A DNA stretch of 39,754 nucleotides from Parafilimonas sp. (GCA_017856455.1 JAFMEZ010000001.1:74439-114192); one strand, 5' to 3'. Shown: positions 1-8,163, numbered from the stretch's first letter. Program-made: numbers and translations. Notes: generated from the letters alone by a model not told the origin.

Positions 1-396
1 ATCAAAGGGTAAAAATATTTTGTTGATAAAATCAGGATGGGCAAGATGAAAGAGCAAATGTGCAGTTGTATAGGAGCCAGGCAGGATGATTGATGAGGTA
101 CTGGGATTCAGTTCGCTAATACTTGAAAAATTTTTAGCAATAAATAATGGTCCAACTCCCTTACCCAAAGCACCGCCTGCGTCTAATATTCTGTAATGAA
201 CAAAAAGTCTTGGTAAAGCGCCACAACTCACTTTGGTAATGTCTAATTCACCCGTGATTGCCAGTCTATTTAGTGTTTCAACATCCTCCAACCGGTATTC
301 AAAACTGAGTCCCTCTGTATCAATCTTTCCATGTAACATGGCATCAAAGATGAAGGTGTCATTCGGGCAAGGGGAAATACCTAAACTAAGTTTCAT
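1..396 (-). CDS. mqnD: 1,4-dihydroxy-6-naphthoate synthase MqnD, 3' part missing
   Basis: This is the N-terminal 132 residues of a menaquinone-pathway enzyme that converts cyclic de-hypoxanthine futalosine to 1,4-dihydroxy-6-naphthoate. I translated it by hand from the minus strand. It begins MKLSLGISPCPNDTFIFDAM, and SPCPNDTF is the family's recognisable N-terminal motif. It continues with the periplasmic-binding-protein-like fold segments ITGELDITKVSCGALP and ILPGSYTTAHLLFH. The frame is open to the window edge, so about half of a protein of roughly 270 to 280 residues is outside. The ATG at 396 lies 5 nt after the stop of mqnB, so the two genes are surely co-transcribed and both belong to the futalosine route. 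The reading is firm because motif and neighbour agree. Confidence 0.93.
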   Translation of the reverse strand, partial: MKLSLGISPCPNDTFIFDAMLHGKIDTEGLSFEYRLEDVETLNRLAITGELDITKVSCGALPRLFVHYRILDAGGALGKGVGPLFIAKNFSSISELNPSTSSIILPGSYTTAHLLFHLAHPDFINKIFLPFD

Positions 397-401
397 TGCT
401 G

Positions 402-1040
402 TTAAATATTATCGATCAATTGTTGTACTGAAGAACATACGCGATGAAGTGCCGTTTCTATTTTCCAGTTTTTTTTATCTCTTTCTCCGATATAATTTGA
501 TACTCCTCTTATTTGAACAAATGGAATTTCTTTCATCAAGCAGCAATAATGAAATGCAGCTCCCTCCATTGATTCCAGTTCTGGCGAATATGTATTTATA
601 TAATAATCGATTCTTTTTTTTGAAGTAGTAATTTCATTCACAGATATCGCATTTGCTCTCAATAATTCGGTTTTTTCAATAAGAGTTTTGTGAGGATTGA
701 TGAGTTTGCGATTTGAAAAAGGTAGTTGATCATTATCTAATAAACGCATCTCAAAGATGGATTGAAATATTCCATTCTCCTCTACACCCATATCTGGCAT
801 ATATTCTGTTTCAATTACAAATGCTTCCCCTAATGTAATTGTAGATGAAAAAGTACCTGCAATGCCAATTTGAATAATTAGATCCGGACGTTGATGCTCA
901 ATTTCTGTCAACAAATGATAGGTTGTAGCTACTTGCCCAACACCAAGAGGTTTCTTAGAAATAAACTTGCCATGGGGCATTTTCAAGGCGTCTATGGCAT
1001 CAAGCTCTAACTGAGTTGCTGCAACAACGAGTATATTCAT
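402..1040 (-). CDS. mqnB: futalosine hydrolase MqnB
   Basis: A 212-residue cytoplasmic nucleosidase of the MTA/SAH-nucleosidase-like superfamily. It shows the N-terminal ILVVAATQLELDAI, a GIAGTF purine-site loop around residue 60, and ESMEGAAFHYCCLMKEIPFVQIRGVSNYIGERD near the C-terminus, whose Glu/MEGAA segment binds the ribose. Futalosine hydrolase removes hypoxanthine from aminodeoxyfutalosine or futalosine. The 5-nt gap to mqnD downstream decides in favour of MqnB over a methylthioadenosine nucleosidase. The ATG at 1040 follows a minus-strand GAACTTTG, a -7-like box ending only 4 nt before the start. It is divergent from the pterin gene at 1087, with 46 bp between them. Confidence 0.92.
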   Translation of the reverse strand: MNILVVAATQLELDAIDALKMPHGKFISKKPLGVGQVATTYHLLTEIEHQRPDLIIQIGIAGTFSSTITLGEAFVIETEYMPDMGVEENGIFQSIFEMRLLDNDQLPFSNRKLINPHKTLIEKTELLRANAISVNEITTSKKRIDYYINTYSPELESMEGAAFHYCCLMKEIPFVQIRGVSNYIGERDKKNWKIETALHRVCSSVQQLIDNI

Positions 1041-1044
1041 ACTG

Positions 1045-1052
1045 CAAAGTTC
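1045..1052 (-). promoter_or_regulatory. -7-like promoter box for mqnB
   Basis: On the minus strand the bases read GAACTTTG, one mismatch from the Bacteroidota -7 consensus TAnnTTTG. The box ends 4 nt before the mqnB ATG at 1040. It is the mirror copy of the box that serves the divergent pterin gene. I see no -33 TTTG element. Confidence 0.45.
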
Positions 1053-1064
1053 AGTATTTCAGAT

Positions 1065-1072
1065 TAACTTTG
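1065..1072 (+). promoter_or_regulatory. -7 promoter box for the pterin/folE operon
   Basis: TAACTTTG matches TAnnTTTG exactly and is followed by C, as is usual. It lies 14 nt before the ATG at 1087. The predicted transcript start a few bases downstream leaves a 5' UTR under 10 nt. No convincing -33 element is visible. Confidence 0.55.
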
Positions 1073-1086
1073 CATCCCGTTTATTT

Positions 1087-1503
1087 ATGGCAATTTTTTA
1101 TTTAACAAGAAAGGAACATTTCAACGCTGCTCACAAATTGTTTAATCCAGCTTGGGATAAAGACAAAAACGAGGAAGTGTTTGGGAAATGTGCAAATGAA
1201 AATTGGCATGGCCACAACTTCGAGTTGTATGTTACTGTCAAAGGCTCTCCTGATCCAGATACTGGATTTATTGTAGATGCTAAATTATTGAGTTCAATCA
1301 TTAAAGTTCATGTGGTCGATATTTTGGATCACAGAAACCTAAACATGGACGTACCTTTTATGAAGGATAAGCTCTGTTCCATTGAGAACCTGGTGTATGA
1401 GATTTGGCATCAATTAGAACCCCATATCCCAAATGGTGTAAAATTGCATTGTATAAAATTGGTTGAAACACCAAGAATTTATGTTGAATATTATGGCGAA
1501 TAA
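1087..1503 (+). CDS. 6-pyruvoyl-tetrahydropterin synthase/QueD family, copy 1
   Basis: A 138-residue enzyme of the PTPS/QueD family, which acts on 7,8-dihydroneopterin triphosphate. The zinc ligands are visible as His16 in HFNAAH and His41/His43 in HGHN. The catalytic Cys35 sits in FGKC, an Asp81-His82 pair in LDHRNLNMDVP, and the pterin-anchoring Glu127 in ETPR. The FGKC-x6-HGHN spacing resembles animal PTPS more than E. coli QueD. It is followed by an overlapping paralogue and then folE, whose product is its substrate. queE 6 kb downstream suggests a queuosine role (6-carboxytetrahydropterin), but tetrahydropterin synthesis cannot be excluded. All catalytic residues are present. Confidence 0.9.
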   Translation: MAIFYLTRKEHFNAAHKLFNPAWDKDKNEEVFGKCANENWHGHNFELYVTVKGSPDPDTGFIVDAKLLSSIIKVHVVDILDHRNLNMDVPFMKDKLCSIENLVYEIWHQLEPHIPNGVKLHCIKLVETPRIYVEYYGE

Positions 1504-1909
1504 GGTAGCAGTATATAGAAAAGAGCATTTTAACGCAGCCCATCGATTGCACAATCAAATGTTAAGCGCTGATGAGAATCAACAATTATTTGGGAAATGT
1601 AATCTGCCCAATTATCATGGTCATAATTATGAATTGATTGTAAAAGTTGTTGGAGAAATTGATCCTAAAACAGGTTATGTAATAGATACAAAAATTCTGT
1701 CAGACCTTGTAAATGAACATGTTATATCTAAGTTTGATCATAAGAATTTGAATATGGATGTTCCTGAATTTAAGCACTTGAATCCCACCGCAGAAAACAT
1801 CGCCATAGTCATATTTAATATTTTAAGATCTCTTTTAAGTGAACAATTGACGCTTCAGATACGTTTATATGAAACTCCACGTAATTTCGTAGAGTACCCT
1901 GCGACATAA
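1493..1909 (+). CDS. 6-pyruvoyl-tetrahydropterin synthase/QueD family, copy 2
   Basis: A second PTPS/QueD paralogue, also 138 residues, whose ATG overlaps the end of copy 1 by 11 nt. The same active-site set is intact: His17 and His42/His44 for zinc, Cys36 in FGKC, Asp82-His83 in FDHKNLNMDVP, the PTAEN segment and the Glu of YETPR. I chose the ATG at 1493 because it aligns with the start of copy 1; the frame is open further upstream, but only inside copy 1. By a rough manual count the copies agree at about two residues in five, so the duplication is not recent. folE starts 18 nt after it. Either copy could be the queuosine-pathway QueD. Confidence 0.9.
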   Translation: MANKVAVYRKEHFNAAHRLHNQMLSADENQQLFGKCNLPNYHGHNYELIVKVVGEIDPKTGYVIDTKILSDLVNEHVISKFDHKNLNMDVPEFKHLNPTAENIAIVIFNILRSLLSEQLTLQIRLYETPRNFVEYPAT

Positions 1910-1927
1910 ATTATAAACAAGAAGCTC

Positions 1928-2524
1928 ATGGCATACATCAAGGTTGAGGAGTTCGAAGACAAGATTACATCAGGTTTAATTGAAAATTATAGAGAATCAA
2001 TTGAGTTGTTGGGAGAAGATTCTAACAGAGAAGGCTTGATCAAAACTCCTGAGCGTGTTGCAAAATCCATGCAATACCTAACCCAAGGTTACCAAATTGA
2101 TGCCAAGGCTATTCTAGACTCAGCAAAATTTCATGAAGATGTCAATGAAATGGTTCTGGTGAAGGACATCGAATTATACAGCCTTTGCGAACACCATATG
2201 CTTCCCTTTTACGGTAAAGCACATGTGGCATATATCCCCAATGGTGTGATTACAGGTTTGAGTAAGATCGCAAGAGTGGTAGATGCATACAGCAGAAGAT
2301 TACAGGTTCAAGAACGTTTAACCTCTCAAATTTTAAATGTAATTCAAGAATCATTGAATCCACATGGTGTTGCAGTTGTTATTGAAGCATCACATTTGTG
2401 TATGATGATGAGGGGTGTTCAAAAGCAAAATTCCGTTACTACAACATCTGCATTCTGTGGACAATTTCAGAAAAACGAGACCAGAAGTGAATTTATTCGC
2501 CTCATTGGATCAAAGTTGCATTGA
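1928..2524 (+). CDS. folE: GTP cyclohydrolase I
   Basis: A 198-residue GTP cyclohydrolase I of the classical zinc-dependent type IA. It converts GTP to 7,8-dihydroneopterin triphosphate, the common precursor of folate, pterins and queuosine. The zinc ligands are visible: Cys87 and His90 in LCEHHMLPF and Cys158 in [10 protein letters not shown]. The [23 protein letters not shown] block that shapes the GTP site is complete, and length is typical. It lies 18 nt after the PTPS pair, which consumes its product, so the three genes form a pathway operon. Confidence 0.97.
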   Translation: MAYIKVEEFEDKITSGLIENYRESIELLGEDSNREGLIKTPERVAKSMQYLTQGYQIDAKAILDSAKFHEDVNEMVLVKDIELYSLCEHHMLPFYGKAHVAYIPNGVITGLSKIARVVDAYSRRLQVQERLTSQILNVIQESLNPHGVAVVIEASHLCMMMRGVQKQNSVTTTSAFCGQFQKNETRSEFIRLIGSKLH

Positions 2525-2548
2525 TTTGACCCTCTCTTAGCTTTTTCG

Positions 2549-2555
2549 TAAATTG
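2549..2555 (+). promoter_or_regulatory. possible -7 box for fabD
   Basis: TAAATTG followed by CG resembles TAnnTTTG with one T fewer. It lies 17 nt before the fabD ATG in the 48-bp gap after folE. This suggests fabD has its own start in addition to read-through. The match is weaker than the others in the window. Confidence 0.35.
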
Positions 2556-2572
2556 CGTCCCTAAATAATCCA

Positions 2573-3463
2573 ATGATACACGCTTACGTATTCCCTGGTC
2601 AAGGCTCCCAATATCCGGGAATGGGGAAAGACCACTTTGAGACAAATGCATTTGCAAGAAGATTTTTTGAACAGGCGAATGAAATACTTGGCTTTAAGAT
2701 TTCTGATTTAATGTTCAATGGTTCTGAAGAGGACCTTAAGCAAACAAAAGTTACACAACCTGCTATATTTCTTCATTCTGTCATTGCATATAAGATGTTG
2801 GATAACGCAACTCCACACATGGTTGCGGGTCACTCGTTGGGTGAGTTTTCATCTTTGGTTGTCAATGGCACACTTACTTTTGAGGATGCATTGAAGTTGG
2901 TTAGCATAAGAGCAACTGCTATGCAAAAAGCTTGTGAGGCAAATCCATCAGCAATGGCTGCAGTTCTTGCACTGGCGGATGATAAGGCAGAAGAAATTTG
3001 CAAATCAATTGTTGAGGAAACAGGTGAGCTGGTTGTTCCAGCCAATTTTAATTGTCCTGGTCAGCTGGTGATCAGCGGAACAAATGCAGGTATAGACATC
3101 GCATGTGAAAAAATGAAAGCGGCAGGTGCAAAAAGGGCTATAAAACTTCCAGTTGGCGGTGCATTTCATTCACCTTTAATGGAATCTGCTAAAGAAGAAT
3201 TATCGGAGGCTATTCAAAAGACTACTTTTCACCGACCGGTTTGTCCTGTGTATCAAAATGTGGTTGCTAAAGCCGTTACTGATCCAGATCTGATCAAGCA
3301 AAATTTAATTGATCAATTAACTGGTCCCGTTCGCTGGACGCAAACAATTGAGGCAATGGTAAAAGATGGAGCAACGAAATTCACTGAAGTTGGTCCTGGT
3401 AAAGTGCTTCAAGGACTCATCAATAAAATCAATAAGACTGTGGAGGCAGAATCATTTAGTTGA
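2573..3463 (+). CDS. fabD: malonyl-CoA:ACP transacylase
   Basis: A 296-residue enzyme that loads malonyl groups onto acyl carrier protein for type II fatty-acid synthesis. The N-terminal FPGQGSQYPGMG loop, the nucleophile Ser88 in GHSLGE, the catalytic His in GGAFHSPLM and the C-terminal TEVGPGKVLQGL are all present. Length is normal. It follows folE by 48 bp and ends directly against the stop codon of the convergent DUF3467 gene, with no bases between the two stops. fabH lies 19 kb away, so the fatty-acid genes are not clustered here. Confidence 0.97.
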   Translation: MIHAYVFPGQGSQYPGMGKDHFETNAFARRFFEQANEILGFKISDLMFNGSEEDLKQTKVTQPAIFLHSVIAYKMLDNATPHMVAGHSLGEFSSLVVNGTLTFEDALKLVSIRATAMQKACEANPSAMAAVLALADDKAEEICKSIVEETGELVVPANFNCPGQLVISGTNAGIDIACEKMKAAGAKRAIKLPVGGAFHSPLMESAKEELSEAIQKTTFHRPVCPVYQNVVAKAVTDPDLIKQNLIDQLTGPVRWTQTIEAMVKDGATKFTEVGPGKVLQGLINKINKTVEAESFS

Positions 3464-3775
3464 TTAGGCTTGTGCAGCAGGCCCCCCATATTGGAAAGGA
3501 ATCTGAACCTCTTCAAAATCGTTTATTGTTCCATGGGCTGCTTCAAATTTTTCTACATTATCCTGTAATGCTGTGAGCAGTCTTTTTGCATGTTGAGGAG
3601 TTAAAATAATTCTCGATTTAACACGGCTTTTAGGTGTGCCGGGCATCACATTCACAAAATCAATCACAAATTCAGCATGACTATGTGTAATGATTGCAAG
3701 GTTGGCGTATTGCCCCTCTGCAATCTCTTCTGATATTTCAATGTTAAGTTGGTTGGGTGCTGCTTGCTCATTCAT
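3464..3775 (-). CDS. DUF3467 domain protein
   Basis: A 103-residue protein starting MNEQAAPNQLNIEISEEIAEG. It matches the DUF3467 pattern: an acidic ISEEIAEGQYANLAIITHSHAEFVIDF strand region, a PxxxKSRVxSRIILTPQHAKRLL segment, and a helix ending in the conserved IPFQYG-like tail. I chose the ATG at 3775 over an in-frame TTG at 3793, because the TTG falls inside the TATATTTG promoter-like box. The function is unknown. It has no signal peptide or membrane segment, so it is probably cytoplasmic. It lies downstream of the HhH-barrel pair but with a putative promoter of its own. Confidence 0.85.
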   Translation of the reverse strand: MNEQAAPNQLNIEISEEIAEGQYANLAIITHSHAEFVIDFVNVMPGTPKSRVKSRIILTPQHAKRLLTALQDNVEKFEAAHGTINDFEEVQIPFQYGGPAAQA

Positions 3776-3790
3776 TTTCTTGAGTTTTGA

Positions 3791-3798
3791 CAAATATA
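3791..3798 (-). promoter_or_regulatory. -7 promoter box for the DUF3467 gene
   Basis: On the minus strand TATATTTG matches TAnnTTTG exactly, 15 nt before the ATG at 3775. It sits in the 25-bp gap after the HhH-barrel gene and suggests independent transcription of the small gene. Confidence 0.45.
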
Positions 3799-3800
3799 CA

Positions 3801-5795
3801 TTAGAATTTTATTGTCATTTGTGTCCTCCACTCATGGTGTATGCCAACACCATAATCATTGGTTGCAGACTTCAGCGTAAAGTATTTTTTGTCAATGACC
3901 CATTTTCCCGAAAAATGTATTTTCTGACTGAATCTAAATTGAAATAAGAGGTAATTTGAATTTCCTCGGTTAAAATATGCGTTCATTGAATAATACTGAG
4001 GTAGGTCTCTCTCTAAGCTATATATTGATGCATTGAATCCATCGGTATTATAGTAAGTTGATCGGATACAAATGCTGTATGCCTCCAGTGGTGGATGTAG
4101 GATGAATTCTATAAAACTCAACCATCCATTTAATCTTGATTCATATTCATAACGCTTTACCATGATTTCATTCCTAACTCGAAACTCAATTGCGCTGTTA
4201 GGTTGAAAGACAGCATGAATTCTGATATGATTGGTCTCGGTGATATCAAGATGATGCGACTTCTCTATACCTTTTTTTACATTCTGAGATTTTATTGATT
4301 GAATTAATCTAATGTACAGTTCCCATTTTTTAGTTGGTGCGATGGTATATGTCAATGCATTTGTCAGTCCTCTTTGTGGCCCGTCTGCGCTAAATACTGC
4401 AAACGGATGTTTGTAATGATCTGAAAATACTTCAATGCTATTTTTATTATTCAATTTGATATTAATTCCTAAATAATATCCTATCTCATTATTTGCTGTG
4501 TAGCGATGGCCAATGATGTTTGATGAAAATGCATTATATGCAGATGAAATATTTCTCCATTGAAAACCAATATCTATATTCCTGTTTAAGTTCTTTAAGT
4601 ATCCCAATATTAATGCTGCAGACCTCTTTTTGTCAAAAGCAGCTTCTCCAAAATAAGTCCCACTCTTTGTTGAAAAAATGAAATCACCACTCAGGTTGCT
4701 CCATTTATTTCCGTTGATGCTGTAGGTATTATAGGGCAAGTCTCTTTTCTGTATGGGAAGATCAAGGTATGTTGCAATCCCATTTAGTCCAATATGACCA
4801 TTTTTAAAATGATGTTTTAGGATAAATCCCCCGCTGGTTATTCCCAGTGAATGCTTGTCTTCTATTTCTCTCTGACTTCTATGCAAGCCAGATATTAACA
4901 ATGAACTTACCCATTTTTTCTTCAGAATACTATCACTGACAATGTTTGCGTCTACCCTTTTTCTACTGGCGAATAAAATGCCTGAAAATTTCCCTATTTC
5001 CATTTCAATGGCGCCTCCTCTAAAAAACCGATTCTCTTCAGTGCCAGTATGTGCTTTGATGTTTTGAGGTTGTCGCAGTACACTCATGATATTTGCTCCT
5101 TTTCCAAAGGCGTATCCATTCCATTGTATTAAACCTTGACCAATCGCAATTAAATAATCCCCAATGATTATTTTTTTTAAATGGTGTTGCTGTTCTTTTT
5201 GAAAATAGAAGCTGGTAAAATCAAAAATATTTTTTTCACCTGCATCCTTCTCTGCTGAGATACCTATTGAGGTATTATTGGATGATTTCATCCTATAAAC
5301 TACTGTTTGCCGGATACCTTTTTGAAATTGTTCTTCTAGTGCTGCATTCATACCTGATCTGCCCATTCTTACATACAATTGATGTACTGGGGAGATATTT
5401 TCATTGTGTGATTTTTCTTTAATATTTTGATGTGATGAGAACGAAACAAACTTTAATAATATTCTTATTGAAGTATGATCCCACCCAGGGATAGCCTGCA
5501 ATTCATAAATGCTTATAAAATTTCCAAATTTCTTTTTGTATTCAAAGAATGAATTGATTTGCGTGATAGAAAATATTTGAAATATTTGTAAGTCCTCTGT
5601 AGTGATTGTATTGATGTCCTTTGATTTAGGTCCAGTTATCCCAATTAATTTGTTGAAATCATGTTCGACAGTTTCATCAGAAAGATCTGTCTTTTCCAAT
5701 TGACTTGAAATTTCCTCTTGTCCAATTGTATCATTTTGAAATAGGGTAAACATCAAAATGATTAAAATCGTATAGCGTTTGAAGTCAGCGAACAT
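3801..5795 (-). CDS. ComEA-like helix-hairpin-helix domain fused to a predicted outer-membrane beta-barrel
   Basis: A 664-residue exported protein. Residues 1 to about 25 form a signal peptide (YTILIILMFTLF core). Residues about 60 to 118 match the ComEA-type double helix-hairpin-helix pattern, with INTITTEDLQIF, then an INSFFEYKKKFGNFISIYEL hairpin and a terminal IPGW. The remaining 530 residues are rich in alternating aromatic and polar strands and end in KF, as expected for a barrel inserted by the BAM machinery. HhH domains usually bind DNA backbone, and ComEA is the periplasmic DNA receptor of natural transformation. DNA binding is therefore a fair inference here, but no role is established from the sequence. 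Its start overlaps the preceding barrel-like gene by 11 nt. Confidence 0.8.
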   Translation of the reverse strand: MFADFKRYTILIILMFTLFQNDTIGQEEISSQLEKTDLSDETVEHDFNKLIGITGPKSKDINTITTEDLQIFQIFSITQINSFFEYKKKFGNFISIYELQAIPGWDHTSIRILLKFVSFSSHQNIKEKSHNENISPVHQLYVRMGRSGMNAALEEQFQKGIRQTVVYRMKSSNNTSIGISAEKDAGEKNIFDFTSFYFQKEQQHHLKKIIIGDYLIAIGQGLIQWNGYAFGKGANIMSVLRQPQNIKAHTGTEENRFFRGGAIEMEIGKFSGILFASRKRVDANIVSDSILKKKWVSSLLISGLHRSQREIEDKHSLGITSGGFILKHHFKNGHIGLNGIATYLDLPIQKRDLPYNTYSINGNKWSNLSGDFIFSTKSGTYFGEAAFDKKRSAALILGYLKNLNRNIDIGFQWRNISSAYNAFSSNIIGHRYTANNEIGYYLGINIKLNNKNSIEVFSDHYKHPFAVFSADGPQRGLTNALTYTIAPTKKWELYIRLIQSIKSQNVKKGIEKSHHLDITETNHIRIHAVFQPNSAIEFRVRNEIMVKRYEYESRLNGWLSFIEFILHPPLEAYSICIRSTYYNTDGFNASIYSLERDLPQYYSMNAYFNRGNSNYLLFQFRFSQKIHFSGKWVIDKKYFTLKSATNDYGVGIHHEWRTQMTIKF

Positions 5796-6582
5796 TGTGT
5801 ATTGTCAAATAAAATGAGTTTCCTAAATAGGTATGTTGTGCAACTCCCATCCCCATCTGAATTTTCTTTAAAGAATAATTGAATCCTACTTGCATTTGAG
5901 TACTCCTTGTTTGATACAGGATGTATCCATTGAAACGTGATGCGGGTTGCCATTCCGAATAGATATTGAAATATGAGGGTTGCCTCATATCATTGATCAA
6001 TTCTATTGCACAATAAAATTGATCATCAAATTGGTATCCAAATGAAGTGGAGATCATTCCAAACTCCTTATACGAGGGTAAAAGCTGCATTCCAGGTCTA
6101 AAGCGTTTACGTAAATTGATTCCGATACTTGCTTTTTTTGAAAAAAAATAAACCAGTCCAACTTGAGGCATGATGATAAATAATGGCATCAGTGATCTAA
6201 TCTGATCCCTTCTTGATCTTATGCCAATCCCCAAACCAAAAGTTCTTGATAATCGAAGACCGTAATTGACAGAAAAAGAAATTCCATTGAAAACATCATT
6301 GCCCATCCCATTAAAGTGTAATCCCAATCCCCCATTGTGCATTTTAAATTGTCCGCTTAAATTGATTTTTGACAGTTCTTTAAGCGAATACTTATTCTCC
6401 ACTGAAATGCCAATTGATCCTGAATCGATCATTGAAATGCTTCCAAAAGAATTATGGTGTATAAAGGGGTTGGAGAAATAGGTTTTGTGCTGCAAAATAT
6501 TGCTTGGTTGCATCAATTCCTCCCAATTGTTTTGAGCAAAAGCTGTTAATGGTATCCAAGCCCACAAAATCCAAATCCTCAT
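5785..6582 (-). CDS. exported beta-strand-rich protein, partner of the HhH-barrel gene
   Basis: A 265-residue protein with a short signal peptide (MRIWILWAWIPLTAFAQ, cleavage near AFAQ). It has no hydrophobic helices after that. The rest consists of amphipathic strands with many Gly, Phe and Tyr (GGLGLHFNGMGNDVF, GISFSVNYGLRLSRTFGLGIGI, GYQFDDQFYCAIEL), the look of a PorV/PorP-type outer-membrane barrel of about 250 residues. I cannot assign a named family. It overlaps the downstream HhH-barrel gene by 11 nt, which implies coupled translation and a shared task. It is divergent from folD across 86 bp. Confidence 0.7.
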   Translation of the reverse strand: MRIWILWAWIPLTAFAQNNWEELMQPSNILQHKTYFSNPFIHHNSFGSISMIDSGSIGISVENKYSLKELSKINLSGQFKMHNGGLGLHFNGMGNDVFNGISFSVNYGLRLSRTFGLGIGIRSRRDQIRSLMPLFIIMPQVGLVYFFSKKASIGINLRKRFRPGMQLLPSYKEFGMISTSFGYQFDDQFYCAIELINDMRQPSYFNIYSEWQPASRFNGYILYQTRSTQMQVGFNYSLKKIQMGMGVAQHTYLGNSFYLTIHNVR

Positions 6583-6632
6583 TGGGTGAAATTGCTAAAG
6601 AGTGCTTATGTGAAGAAGCTGAAAACAACATA

Positions 6633-6664
6633 TTTGGGTGTCATTTTTCTCAAGTGTACCTTTG
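6633..6664 (+). promoter_or_regulatory. full Bacteroidota-type promoter for folD (-33 TTTG, 20-nt spacer, -7 TACCTTTG)
   Basis: TTTG at 6633-6636 is followed by a 20-nt spacer and TACCTTTG at 6657-6664. This is the consensus arrangement for the primary sigma factor of Bacteroidota. The -7 box ends 4 nt before the folD ATG at 6669, so the transcript should start at or within the start codon. It is the best complete promoter in the window. Confidence 0.65.
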
Positions 6665-6668
6665 ATGC

Positions 6669-7550
6669 ATGGAAATATTAGATGGTAAGCTTGTATCCAA
6701 CGCAGTAAAAGAACGGCTGAAGCAACAAACAGCAGATCGGATAAAAAGTGGCAAGAAAATCCCACATTTAGCAGCAATATTAATTGGCAATAATGGGGCA
6801 AGTGAAACCTATGTTGCTTCCAAAGTAAAATCCTGCTCAGAAATAGGTTATAAGTCAACCTTGATTCGTTTGCCAGAAGATATTTCCGAAACAAGTTTGC
6901 TGAATAAACTGAATGAGCTGAATGACGATTTCGACATTGATGGCATATTGGTGCAGCTACCTTTGCCAAAACATATTTCAGAGCAGAAGGTGATTGAAAC
7001 AATCTATCCTACAAAAGATGTTGATGGATTTCATCCTGAGAGTGTAGGGAGAATGGTGCAAGGACTTCCTACTTTTTATCCAGCGACACCTTATGGTATA
7101 TTGCTTTTACTCGAACATTATAAGATTGAAACCAAAGGAAAGCATGTTGTTGTAATAGGAAGAAGTAATATAGTAGGTAGGCCTATCAGTATCATGTTGA
7201 GCAAGAATGAATACCCAGGAAATTCAACAGTAACAGTTTGTCATTCACACACGCGTAATCTTAACGAAATTTGTCTACAGGCAGATATAATTATTGCTGC
7301 ACTGGGTAAGCCAGAGTTCTTAACATCTGACATGGTAAAACCCGGTGCAGTTGTTGTAGATGTCGGAATAACAAGGGTCGAAGATTCATCAAAGAAATCA
7401 GGTTTCTCCATCAAAGGCGATGTTGATTTTCAAAATGTTGCATCAAAATGCAGTTATATTACTCCAGTTCCTGGTGGGGTTGGACCAATGACAATTGCTG
7501 CTTTGATGATGAACACATTCAAAGCTTGTGCTGCCAAAGATCCATCATGA
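6669..7550 (+). CDS. folD: methylenetetrahydrofolate dehydrogenase/cyclohydrolase
   Basis: A 293-residue bifunctional enzyme that interconverts 5,10-methylene- and 10-formyl-tetrahydrofolate with NADP. The catalytic Tyr and Lys lie in [16 protein letters not shown] is the folate-site motif, and [14 protein letters not shown] is the cofactor-binding signature. [20 protein letters not shown] closes the protein. Length is normal. An out-of-frame ATG at 6665 precedes the true start at 6669, which is fixed by the MEILDGK N-terminus. Its stop overlaps the queE start in an ATGA. Confidence 0.97.
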   Translation: MEILDGKLVSNAVKERLKQQTADRIKSGKKIPHLAAILIGNNGASETYVASKVKSCSEIGYKSTLIRLPEDISETSLLNKLNELNDDFDIDGILVQLPLPKHISEQKVIETIYPTKDVDGFHPESVGRMVQGLPTFYPATPYGILLLLEHYKIETKGKHVVVIGRSNIVGRPISIMLSKNEYPGNSTVTVCHSHTRNLNEICLQADIIIAALGKPEFLTSDMVKPGAVVVDVGITRVEDSSKKSGFSIKGDVDFQNVASKCSYITPVPGGVGPMTIAALMMNTFKACAAKDPS

Positions 7551-8161
7551 TGAATACACCTCAGATGAAATTACCCGTAATGGAACAGTTTCTCACCTTG
7601 CAAGGTGAGGGAAGGTACACTGGCCATTCGGCATACTTTATTCGCCTGGGGGGCTGTGATGTTGGATGTGTGTGGTGTGATGTGAAAGAAAGTTGGGATG
7701 CAGGGAGTCATCCATTGATAGAAATTTCTACACTTGTTGAAAATGTTTTGCACTCAGGTGCTCAAATTGTTGTTATTACTGGAGGTGAGCCTTTCATGCA
7801 TGATTTGAAAAAGTTAACTCAAGCGCTTCATGAAAATAATTTACGGGTGCATGTTGAGACTTCTGGCGCTCATCCAATCACAGGTGAGTGGGATTGGATC
7901 ACTATTTCACCTAAAAAATTTAAAGCCCCACTTCCTGAAACCATTCATTTAGCCAATGAGCTTAAGGTTATTGTTTATCATAAATCAGATTTTGATTGGG
8001 CAGAACAATACGCATCTAAAGTAAACCCAGATTGTCTACTATATCTTCAGCCTGAGTGGAGCAAGGCGATTGAACTAAGCCCATTGATTATAGAATACAT
8101 CAAGAAGTATCATAAGTGGATTTTATCTCTTCAAACACATAAATATTTGAATATACCTTGA
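7547..8161 (+). CDS. queE: 7-carboxy-7-deazaguanine synthase, radical SAM
   Basis: About 204 residues. QueE converts 6-carboxytetrahydropterin to 7-carboxy-7-deazaguanine in queuosine synthesis. The LQGEG substrate motif near residue 22 is followed by [11 protein letters not shown], the Cx3Cx2C cluster that binds the 4Fe-4S centre, and ITGGEPF for SAM. The frame is open upstream within folD, but the ATG at 7547 (or 7550) in the ATGA overlap with folD gives the family's usual N-terminus. Its substrate would come from FolE and a PTPS/QueD homologue, both present in the window. QueC and QueF are not in the window. Confidence 0.94.
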   Translation: MMNTPQMKLPVMEQFLTLQGEGRYTGHSAYFIRLGGCDVGCVWCDVKESWDAGSHPLIEISTLVENVLHSGAQIVVITGGEPFMHDLKKLTQALHENNLRVHVETSGAHPITGEWDWITISPKKFKAPLPETIHLANELKVIVYHKSDFDWAEQYASKVNPDCLLYLQPEWSKAIELSPLIIEYIKKYHKWILSLQTHKYLNIP

Positions 8162-8163
8162 TT

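Noticed and set aside
233-628. 131-codon open frame on the plus strand at the left edge
   Set aside because: It is antisense to mqnD and mqnB, which are both identified by motifs.
402-1040. Methylthioadenosine/SAH nucleosidase as the identity of the gene
   Set aside because: The fold is shared, but the 5-nt gap to mqnD makes futalosine hydrolase the better call.
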